Source: Phoronis ovalis (Eukaryota > Phoronida > Phoronidae). Taken from it: 15,816 nt of DNA. Made by a program: the position numbers and the translations under genes. This document shows positions 11,001-15,816 of this stretch, in pieces. Every line of letters begins with the position of its first letter. Positions within the stretch are counted from its first letter, which is position 1. The stretch spans positions 1 through 15,816 of the forward strand of contig JAOXYB010026113.1 of NCBI GenBank assembly GCA_028565635.1, read 5' to 3'. The notes beneath the pieces were generated by a model that saw only the letters and a list, made by a program, of their open reading frames with translations, had not been told where the DNA came from and made no database searches.

Positions 11001-14000
11001 CTTCCAAGTCAAAATGCAAAATGTTGGCGTAGACTTCACAGATTTAATCTAAAGTCTTAGGATAGAGCAAGTGAACTAATTAAATAAGGATATAGCAATG
11101 GGAATAATCTACAATAATCTTATCATCAAATACAACATTTTCGCGGATTTCTATGTATAGAATCTCTGCGAGTAGCACACGAATAACACGCGACATTGGA
11201 GCTCCTATTTCGGCTTTGAGTATGACTTAGACATGTCGTCACCAGTTTAGACGGGATCAATAAAAAATGGTCAGAAGGATACGAAACGCGATAATCTAGC
11301 GTCCGATTGTAGCTTATAAACAAAGGAACTTTGTCAGAGCGGTAAGCCACTATTTTTGGTGGAATGCACGGTGAAATAATAAAACAGTTAGTGATGACAA
11401 AACGATGGCCCGTAGAGAAATTATTATATACATATATAGATAGTTCACTTATTCATGGTTTATAAGAATTATACTGGAATGTTACTGAAAAAAACAACAA
11501 CAATATATTTGCATACAACATAAAAAAGTTGTTGTACATCACTTGATTTATAAGAAATGATACAAACTGACCTTCTAATTCATGTTGAATGTATTCATTA
11601 TCAGTTTGGCAAATGTAAGTACCACTGTTAGAAGCTGTAGCATTAGGGACTTGCAGATCTCCATTTGGCGCTGTTTTCAAAGTTGGATTTACAGGTGTTT
11701 TATCACTTTTTAACCATGTGACTAGTTCTACATCAAAGTTACTTTCAGCTTCGATGCCAAAACAAGGCAAAATTCCTCCTGTGCCCCTCAGTATGTAATC
11801 TGAAATACAACACTCCAATTTTAATATACTCTATTTTCTGTGACTTAATTACTACATTCTTTTTAATATACAGATAAATCACATATACCATTACAATTTC
11901 AATCAATATGACATTATTGACTCGCATCATGATCGATACTCTTGGCTAAGTGGTGGAGTGTTAAGCTCAAAGTTTCTCATGAGTCGTGATCAGACGGTAT
12001 CATATAATATAATATCATGCATTTATTCAAAATTTAATATTTTAGCGTAATATGTATATAATATATATTTATACATATACTTATACAATTAATAGGCTAT
12101 TGTAGATGGATTAGTAATTCCACAAAAATGACGCGTCTTATCGTGCGCTATATGCAAAATTTCCGCACTGCACTAAGAGGTTACATGCAGTTTCCGCGCT
12201 ACACTTTAACATTTTGCAAAGAATGCAAGCAATGATACGTTAAATGTTATAAACCGCAGTAGAGAGTAATATGAAACAAGTAAAACCTCAAGGCGAGCTT
12301 AGATGCTTGTATTGACTTCCCAACTGCTTATAGCGCATACAGACACGTGTTCTTGAACGTTTTTTAGTTAAGAGACATCGCATATTTAGAATCATGACTC
12401 ACGAGCTCTGAAGTATGTTAAAAAATAAATATTGCCAACAAATCCGGGTTCTTATTTATTAACTTGTAACTGAAATAATTAGGTATGTTGGATGCTGGCT
12501 TATTAAAAGAAACGGAAAAACCTGTAAAACCCAAAAAAGCTCGATAAATAATCTACTTATTACATACTGATAGGATTTTATTCGGTTACAAATGAAACAC
12601 ATGGACTAACAGACGGAATTCTGATTGTAGGTGTGTTGGTTACGTGATACTCCAGTACGCATTCACGTTATGTAAGAGCTCGCTGCCGCTCTCGAGCTCG
12701 CTATAAAGCGGGAAACGTTGCGTTATTACGTTTTTTCCAGAAGTCTCGTGACGTTGCACTGTTGTATACAGAATCGAGGAGAAAGTTATTTACACGTGAG
12801 TACAAGATTAAAAAAAATAGAAATAAATAAAACTATAATTCTGTATATGCTAAACCTTGGTCAGTATTGAGTATAGCACGAGAGGCAACAAACGTTGCTT
12901 TTCTTTTCACCAGAAACGTTAATTCCGTAAATATTTTTACCGTTCATGTCGCTATCTTGACGTTGCGCACGAAACCGCGGAAAACGCTATTTATACAAGA
13001 CTAATTAGAAAATCATGTACTAAATATAAATTGACCTTGCTTAGACTACATAAAAGGATATTAAAAAAATCGAACCTATGCAGGAAACTATAACATTTAC
13101 GTATGAAACTATCAAAGCTAACTGCAGTTGAAACTAGCTGTTCATTTACATCTTTATTTGAAAGAAACATTGTAGTTAGATAGAAATACAACGGTACGAC
13201 GTAGGATAATTTGGGATCTATTGCCCATGAAAGGATACTCTTTAATAGTATCATACCATGTATTTTATCTTCCCGATTTCTGGTTATAGTTGGTATTGGT
13301 CCATTTGCTACCTACAACGAAAGGGGATGTCATTAAATGCTAGATTATCATTATTATAAGTGTTGTGTTCGAATAGGATAACCGCCTACGGAGCCGTTTT
13401 AACTGCCAGCTCTGAATCACAGTATCCAGTTATTTCAATCACTTAAATTGATTACGTGAATACTGGGACAAGAAAAAACTCTGACTTTTATTAGTCCTAA
13501 ATGAATATAAACAGATAATTTAATTATTCTCTAATAATAATAATAAGGAAATAATACACTATTTATATTGCGAATCAAACAACGTTATCTACTGGTTGTA
13601 ATTAGCCGTGTCTGCCAATGGTTATGTAATTAGTACAGTATTATGTCAGCAAGATGGTTTTCACCAACCGTTGTGGTTTGTGCTGACATATTTACGACAG
13701 TCGTAGTAGCGGATGTAGAGTTTCCATATATCAAAATCCAGATATATTTTGATAACGGACCCCAACAGGGAGTACTTTGATAACAAATGTCTGTCTCTGC
13801 AGCTTCACCGTCACATGCCGTCTGTGCAGGACATTGCCGTGTTCTAAACCGTTTTCCTTTTCCGCAAGTAGACGAACATACGTCCCAGGGAGTCCACCGG
13901 CCCCATGTACCGCTTCCGCAGGGATGTTCCACGCAAATTGCTGTTTGAGAATTTATGCCAGGACACGTTATTCCACCATCAATCGGGTACGGATTGTTGC

Positions 14001-14444
14001 AGTGACGGAAACGCTCAACCGTACCCTTGCCACATGTTATCGAGCAGAGCGGCCATTTTCCCCATCCACTCCAAGCGCCATCTATCGGACAATTTTGATA
14101 ACTGCAGGTTTTGTTTTCTTCGCGTGGGCCTTGTGGACAAGAATGACCTCTCGTACACTGTCGCCATCTGGTACTAACGCCATCGCCGCATGTTTTTGAA
14201 CAATCACTCCAAGCCGAAAACTGTCCCCATTGTCCAATACAATTTTGAAGATTACAAACACCAATTTCTTCCAAAGTACCCGTACAAGGTAATCCACGAT
14301 ATTTCGGCTGTATGCATGTCCTAGTACGCTTCCTAGATCCACCACCGCATGTGTTTGTACATACACTCCACGTTGACCATTCTGTATTGCGGCCGTCAAC
14401 AGCACAATGACTATAGTGGCAAGATAATGTTTCTTCAGCAGTTC
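3729..14444 (-). CDS. Nine-exon 3' part of a TSP1-Ig-GCC2/GCC3 single-pass receptor-like gene
   Basis: This is the overall gene model; the exons have their own entries. Joining 14444-13761, 11799-11572, 9637-9459, 8862-8728, 8462-8324, 6651-6490, 6001-5875, 5714-5294 and 5054-3729 gives one open frame of about 1132 codons. Every junction has GT/AG borders and matching phases (1,1,0,0,1,1,2,0). Domain order is the end of one TSP1 repeat, four full TSP1 repeats, one Ig domain, a cysteine module of about 150 residues, a GCC2/GCC3 ephrin-receptor-like module, one membrane helix and a cytoplasmic tail of about 580 residues. TSP1, Ig and GCC2/GCC3 are extracellular adhesion modules, so a cell-surface receptor or adhesion role is inferred; no enzyme domain is seen. 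I recognise no orthologue and give no symbol. The 5' exons and signal peptide are not in the model. The sequence shows exon structure only; expression is unknown. Confidence 0.82.
4002..4416 (-). repeat. Four-copy protein-coding repeat (RRATF...LLRSTSG)
   Basis: The LLR codons of the four copies lie at 4397-4389, 4247-4239, 4103-4095 and 4010-4002, so the spacing is 150, 144 and 93 nt. Three copies are preceded by RRATF (4277-4263, 4130-4116, 4037-4023); the most N-terminal copy has SQITLGDNQ instead. The DNA is also similar between copies: the plus strand shows CTTAACAA and GCACGTCG each time. The array therefore probably arose by local duplication, and the variable linkers (PITVHSTSPSPES, NFATVVPMSHS, TPISPIRN, TSPIRN) diverged later. 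Confidence 0.85.
5294..5714 (-). CDS. Exon encoding the acidic, tyrosine-rich first part of the cytoplasmic tail
   Basis: The acceptor is TAACATTTTCAG and the donor GAG|GTACTT. The 421-nt exon goes from phase 2 to phase 0. After the cysteine cluster (AITRSCPNSK... then MCPTCCSEETDEDD) the sequence is low-complexity and hydrophilic, with about 13 tyrosines among many Asp, Glu, Ser and Lys residues. An x-P-D-Y unit recurs (GPDYSSEY, SPDYYDAY, DPDYKSK, and variants DSDY and DLDY). At 5587-5570 VPYLGL matches the ITIM consensus (V/I/L/S-x-Y-x-x-L/V/I) and also YxxΦ. These are short motifs, so a signalling or sorting role is inference. The segment is probably disordered. An in-frame ATG at 5662 falls inside the exon and is not a likely start. 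Confidence 0.8.
5875..6001 (-). CDS. Exon with the single transmembrane helix
   Basis: The acceptor is AATTTCAG and the donor GCTG|GTAAGA. The 127-nt exon goes from phase 1 to phase 2. A short acidic stalk (ETVDDLWDTG) precedes about 21 strongly hydrophobic residues at 5939-5877 (starting GIIAIIAGCTLAS and ending in IPCLLC). No other helix of this kind is present in the joined exons, so a type I single-pass topology is inferred: modules outside, tail inside. Several cysteines lie at the inner end of the helix and continue in the next exon (C-C, then SC, MCPTCC), as in palmitoylated juxtamembrane segments; palmitoylation itself is a guess. The exon is too short to appear as a long open frame and was found by hydrophobicity and splice sites. 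Confidence 0.83.
6002..6489 (-). other. Intron between the GCC2/GCC3 and transmembrane exons
   Basis: An AT-rich 488-nt intron, GTAAGT...TTTCAG on the minus strand, entering in phase 1. I see no other feature in it. Confidence 0.7.
6490..6651 (-). CDS. Exon encoding a GCC2/GCC3 (ephrin-receptor-like) module
   Basis: The acceptor is TTCTCTGTTTCAAG and the donor TGCATAC|GTAAGT is strong; the exon is 162 nt, phase 1-1. The residues follow the family signature: CRPGHFS, ESCILCPLDTYQP, TGCYKCPWGFLTV, GSIVKSDC, with paired cysteines and the conserved C-P-x-x-T-Y-Q and C-P-x-G-x-x-T patterns. Such modules occur in ephrin receptors, SVEP1/polydom and many invertebrate surface proteins, usually as disulphide-rich stalks near the membrane. 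Its place just before the membrane exon agrees with that. A longer reading frame (to 6736) starts inside the upstream intron and should not be used as the coding start. Confidence 0.85.
6652..8323 (-). other. Intron of about 1.67 kb with the foldback element
   Basis: GTACGT...TTTCAAG on the minus strand, phase 1. Besides the foldback at 6938-7210 it holds a distant inverted pair CGCCACCTACA (7385-7395) and TGTAGGTGGCG (7795-7805). I see no coding exon inside. Confidence 0.65.
6938..7210. mobile_element. Foldback (long inverted-repeat) element in an intron
   Basis: The left arm starts TTACACTGTGCGAGAAAACATC, and the complement of the right arm starts TTAACACTATGTGCGAGAG. Further in, GATGTGCAAACAGCTATT-like and CGCACATAATCT sequences recur in inverted orientation, so arms of about 100 bp meet in a short centre near 7030-7110. 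The arms differ by scattered substitutions and small gaps, which suggests some age. No coding capacity is seen, and a target duplication is not clear beyond TTA/TAA at the tips. It lies in the intron between the exons at 8324 and 6651. Confidence 0.65.
8324..8462 (-). CDS. Exon leading into the GCC2/GCC3 module
   Basis: The acceptor ends GGATACAG at 8463 and the donor GCA|GTACGT is good. The 139-nt exon goes from phase 0 to phase 1. It encodes YFVQRELLITDKEGG, a sequon (NGS) and then YGCPDGWYYKRSRC. The last part is the usual opening of a GCC2/GCC3 ephrin-receptor-like repeat (C-P-x-G-x-Y...C), and with the next exon it reads ...SRCISCRPGHFSKPG. The polypyrimidine tract is interrupted by purines, and another AG lies just upstream (CATAG). 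The exact acceptor is therefore less certain than the donor, although only the one used here keeps phase 0. Confidence 0.72.
8728..8862 (-). CDS. Exon: middle of the unassigned cysteine module
   Basis: This 135-nt, 45-codon exon has no ATG and is too short to stand out by length. It is supported by a long T-rich acceptor (TTTTTTTTTAG), a strong donor (ATA|GTAAGT), phase 0 at both ends and an open frame that fits its neighbours exactly. The encoded strand pattern (EIVNTIHFKMVILPSP) alternates polar and hydrophobic residues like a β-rich extracellular fold. Two cysteines follow (STSCETNPECRE), bringing the module to six with the previous exon. No catalytic motif is seen. Confidence 0.72.
8863..9458 (-). 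other. Intron of about 0.6 kb within the cysteine module
   Basis: GTAATA...TTTTTTTTTAG on the minus strand, phase 0. An open frame at 9057-9266 inside it has no domain pattern and no matching splice sites. Confidence 0.65.
9459..9637 (-). CDS. Exon: end of Ig strand G plus first part of an unassigned cysteine module
   Basis: The acceptor is CTGTATTTCAG and the donor CAG|GTAATA. The 179-nt exon enters in phase 1 and leaves in phase 0. It begins with the hydrophobic strand VFVLPNISLNVEF that completes the Ig fold or its linker. It then has four cysteines (NVSSC, GAVCF, DECEV, GTCLA) around KRDDVFWKMGAV. Sequons are NIS and NVS. I do not recognise the module as a named domain. In the large animal proteins SVEP1/polydom, a poorly named region also precedes GCC2/GCC3 repeats, and this may be comparable; that is an inference from position. 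Reading past the donor stays open for about 30 residues (VIISVNYKYSPVVEY), so intron retention would give a short divergent end. Confidence 0.75.
10190..10334. repeat. Short tandem repeat, period about 48 bp, 2 to 3 copies
   Basis: ATAAAATTAAAATTGCAAAC followed by ATGAATG occurs at 10190-10220 and 10238-10268 almost unchanged. A degraded third copy with small insertions is at 10290-10334. It lies in the intron between the Ig exon and the exon at 9637. A related AATAAAACTAAA string recurs near 10640. Confidence 0.7.
10423..10858. repeat. Pair of about 30-bp direct repeats bounding a 400-bp segment
   Basis: GAGTATTTTACGGACTATTA at 10423 continues into ATCAAAAGT. At 10828 GAGTATTTAACACGGAATATTA continues into the same ATCAAAAGT. 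The two copies differ by a 2-nt gap and a few bases. The segment between shows no coding sign. It may be a local duplication or the ends of an old element. Confidence 0.45.
11572..11799 (-). CDS. Exon encoding one immunoglobulin-like domain
   Basis: A 228-nt phase 1-1 exon encoding 76 residues. Its acceptor is TGTTGTATTTCAG and its donor AAG|GTCAGT is strong. The frame shows the Ig hallmarks in order: B-strand cysteine (GGILPCFG), the core tryptophan (VTWLK), then N-A-T-A-S-N-S-G-T-Y-I-C with the F-strand cysteine. The last β-strand continues through the splice junction into the next exon (HELE then VFVLPNISL), which supports direct joining to 9637. A single sequon (NAT) is present. The usual D-x-A/G-x-Y-x-C motif is altered to N-S-G-T-Y-I-C, a common variation. 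Phase 1-1 is typical of shuffled extracellular modules. The role is inferred to be adhesion or ligand binding; no partner can be named. Confidence 0.85.
11943..12000 (+). repeat. Possible degenerate tRNA-derived SINE head
   Basis: TGGCTAAGTGG fits the polymerase III A-box consensus (TRGYNNARNGG). About 35 nt on, CATGAGTCGTGATCAGAC resembles the region around the B-box of tRNA-derived SINEs, but the GGTTCGA core is missing. No cloverleaf can be closed, so it is not a working tRNA gene. Confidence 0.25.
12640..12990 (+). promoter_or_regulatory. CpG-dense patch with TATA-like box, possible promoter
   Basis: In an AT-rich intron this stretch has an unusual density of CG steps (paired GAGCTC sites at 12676 and 12694, CTCGAG, GCGGG). 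TATAAAG is at 12702-12708. A motif (A/G)ACGTTGC or close variant occurs about five times (near 12714, 12749, 12892, 12917 and 12959). If transcription started about 30 nt after the TATA box on the plus strand, TACAC|GTGAGT at 12796 could serve as a first donor. No start codon or transcript evidence is available; a CpG-rich old transposon remnant is equally possible. Confidence 0.25.
13761..14444 (-). CDS. Exon with four thrombospondin type 1 repeats
   Basis: The acceptor is a pyrimidine-rich tract ending ATTTTACAG, and the exon enters in phase 1. It opens with the tail of a preceding TSP1 repeat (cysteines in EETLSCHYSHC) whose start lies in an unseen upstream exon. Four complete repeats follow, at about 14379-14239, 14229-14089, 14073-13918 and 13905-13765. 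Each has tryptophans at the front, then CxxTCG and RxRxC-type strands, with six cysteines per repeat. All four carry C-x-x-T-C-G (CTNTCG, CSKTCG, CSITCG, CSSTCG), the known O-fucose acceptor pattern. Repeats 1, 3 and 4 have WxxW C-mannosylation patterns (WSTW, WSGWGKW, WGRWTPW). TSP1 domains are secreted or extracellular and bind glycosaminoglycans and proteins. The 3' end is uncertain: donor 13761|GTCCGT places the junction just after the last repeat, while donor 13665|GTGAAA in the same phase would add a 32-residue Thr-rich linker. Both join the Ig exon in frame. Confidence 0.88.
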
Positions 14445-15691
14445 CTGTAAAATTGTATACAGAAAATAACATTTTTTAATATAAGTTTTAAAATGAAAAA
14501 CGTATATATGAAAATTTACAGACAGTAATTATTGATATGACTTTCCGTAGCAATTGCAAATCACATAAATGACATTTAAATTTATACAATGATGCTGGGT
14601 CATGATGGCAATGCAAAGCGGGCGTTATGTGAATAATGCGTTGAAAACGTCCGCTTGTACGATGGCGAATAAATCGCGTGGCCATATTACATGTGGGTGT
14701 TTGGAAGTAACTTTCAGGATGGTTCTTGATAGGGGTAGTACTAGGAATTAATGGCAATTGTATGATTTCAAGCAGTAGTCTGAACAAATACATCCGCTAG
14801 CTAGTGTTCCGTAGCTTCTCATCTAACATCTGGGCTTAGCCATAATCACCTTTCGTTAAAATCGTTTAATTTAACAAGAGTGAATACATGTGTCATTAAA
14901 GTTTTGACCCATCAAGGGTCAGCTTTTCTATCCACTTGGCTTATTTCAAATATGAATCAAATAACTATATAATTGTCATGGCACAAATAATCTTCTAAGA
15001 TTTTACACTCGGTTGCAACGCATTAAATTGAAATCATTTTTATAAATATTCAAGAGACAGTTGAAACTAAATTAAATACACCAAACTGTAGCAATGAATG
15101 CATATTCAGACTGATACGTAGTCAAAGGTTAGTTTTCACTTATTAGAAACGCACGAAAAAAACACTTCAGTTTTCCTGTAAGATGTACTTCTTTTACTTA
15201 TGTCTCCACTCTGTAGCAAATACAGGAGGTTTATTTGAGCTATTGATATATATCCACCAAATAGTCGCTAAAATCATGAAGATTCATTTAGGAGCACTTG
15301 AATTTTCCTGCACCCCTTGTAACAACAGGGTATTTGAATAAAGGCAATGTACAGCCATGACCTGAATTTTGTTATTAAAATATTTCACACAGTTTAATTT
15401 ATTGAAAATTAAACTAAAAACACATCAGGAGGCATATTTTATATACTGTAATTATTGTCTGTATTCTCGTGTAATCTATGACTTTCATACCGGCTTTCAC
15501 AGGGTGACTTGTCTATAAGTCACTTCTAGCCTGGCTGTTCTTTCAGAAAGATGTCTGAGTTTTAATAACATAAGTAATTAAATTGAAAGCCGAAAAGATG
15601 TTTGACCATATTATACTGTGTGAGCTTAAATCCCTGACATACATGCAGTTATGGATCCAGGAGTTATGCCAGCTGTATACTTTTGTTACAG
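14445..15691. other. Non-coding stretch between the two oppositely oriented TSP1 segments
   Basis: It should hold the intron upstream of the TSP1 exon on the minus strand. I searched for an earlier minus-strand TSP1 exon and found none with cysteine/tryptophan patterns. A small hairpin (GTGACTT...AAGTCAC, 15504-15523) is the only structure noted. The frame at 14488-14793 looks non-coding. Confidence 0.5.
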
Positions 15692-15816
15692 ACACACATT
15701 ATTAGCTGTCCTGTGAACGGACAATGGCCAGACTGGACACCATGGACGTTGCATGTGTTCAGTCACATGCGGTTATGGAGTGAAGGGACGCGAAAGACAG
15801 TGCAACAGTCCAGCAC
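15692..15816 (+). pseudogene. TSP1-domain fragment on the plus strand with a 4-nt frame break, cut by the window end
   Basis: TTTTGTTACAG at 15681-15691 could be an acceptor. The frame that follows reads SCPVNGQWPDWTPWT, the standard opening of a TSP1 repeat. The rest of the repeat, CSVTCGYGVKGRERQC, is also there but in another frame. Removing four bases (CATG, 15752-15755) would restore the W-x-x-C spacing found in all four minus-strand repeats; removing one would leave one residue too many. It may be a decayed copy, an exon with an unusual border, or an assembly or read error. The entry phase would be 0 (or 2 with a later AG), not the usual 1, which adds to the doubt about function. Its orientation is opposite to the large gene. 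Confidence 0.6.

Larger units (their letters stand above)
9638..11571 (-). other. Intron of about 1.9 kb with short repeats
   Basis: GTCAGT...TTTCAG on the minus strand, phase 1. It holds the 48-bp tandem repeat and the direct-repeat pair listed separately. Short open frames (9811-10035, 10151-10393, 10655-10840, 10851-11039, 11126-11350) are low-complexity or pattern-free and are not called. Confidence 0.65.
11800..13760 (-). other. Intron of about 1.96 kb between TSP1 and Ig exons
   Basis: The phase 1 acceptor end is clear; the donor end is one of two sites (13760 or 13664). It contains the possible SINE head, an AT microsatellite-like patch near 12040-12090 and the CpG-dense patch. The open frame at 12991-13254 shows no family pattern. 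Confidence 0.6.

Noticed and set aside
11126-11350. 74-codon minus frame as a possible retroelement relic
   Set aside because: No reverse transcriptase, integrase or zinc-knuckle motif can be seen.
13777-14199. 140-codon open frame on the plus strand
   Set aside because: It is antisense to the four TSP1 repeats, which are clearly coding. It has no domain pattern and is open only because of the codon use on the other strand.
14488-14793. 101-codon minus frame as a possible upstream exon of the receptor gene
   Set aside because: No cysteine/tryptophan pattern of TSP1, no signal peptide and no good donor in the right phase.
15504-15523. Hairpin GTGACTT...AAGTCAC as a terminator or regulatory site
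   Set aside because: A 7-bp stem is expected by chance in this length of sequence, and bacterial-type terminators do not apply here.

Overview
This looks like nuclear DNA from an AT-rich, intron-rich animal genome. The only long reading frames are exons with good GT/AG borders, introns reach about 2 kb, and there are small foldback and terminal-inverted-repeat elements. No bacterial gene spacing, rRNA or CRISPR is visible. The protein modules (thrombospondin type 1 repeats, Ig, GCC2/GCC3 ephrin-receptor-like) and the type of repeats fit a marine invertebrate, most likely a lophotrochozoan such as a bivalve mollusc. That placement is inference.

The main content is the 3' part of one minus-strand gene, running from 14444 down to the stop at 3729-3731. 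I can join nine exons with no phase conflict: 13761-14444 (four TSP1 repeats), 11572-11799 (Ig), 9459-9637, 8728-8862 and 8324-8462 (an unassigned six-cysteine module), 6490-6651 (GCC2/GCC3), 5875-6001 (transmembrane helix), 5294-5714 (acidic, tyrosine-rich tail) and 3729-5054 (long basic, Ser/Thr-rich tail). The joined piece encodes about 1132 residues, or about 1164 with an alternative donor at the end of the TSP1 exon. The first exons, including any signal peptide, lie beyond the right edge or were not recognised. The product reads as a type I cell-surface receptor or adhesion protein. Its unusual tail carries four repeats combining RRATF-like and LLRSTSG-like phosphorylation-type motifs, PDY repeats, an ITIM-like site and a C-terminal class I PDZ-ligand match.

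Other content: at 1346-1396 (minus) there is a plausible 17-codon first coding exon with a good start context and a strong donor, perhaps opening another gene that leaves the window to the left. About 160 bp upstream of that start lies a 482-bp non-autonomous DNA transposon (1556-2037) with matching terminal inverted repeats, a perfect 8-bp target duplication and internal units of about 32 bp. A second foldback element (6938-7210) sits in an intron. At the right edge (15692-15816, plus strand) is part of another TSP1 domain on the opposite strand, with a four-base surplus that splits it between two frames. A CpG-dense patch with a TATA-like box (about 12640-12990) lies in the intron between the TSP1 and Ig exons. 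The remaining sequence is AT-rich intron or intergenic DNA in which I see little.
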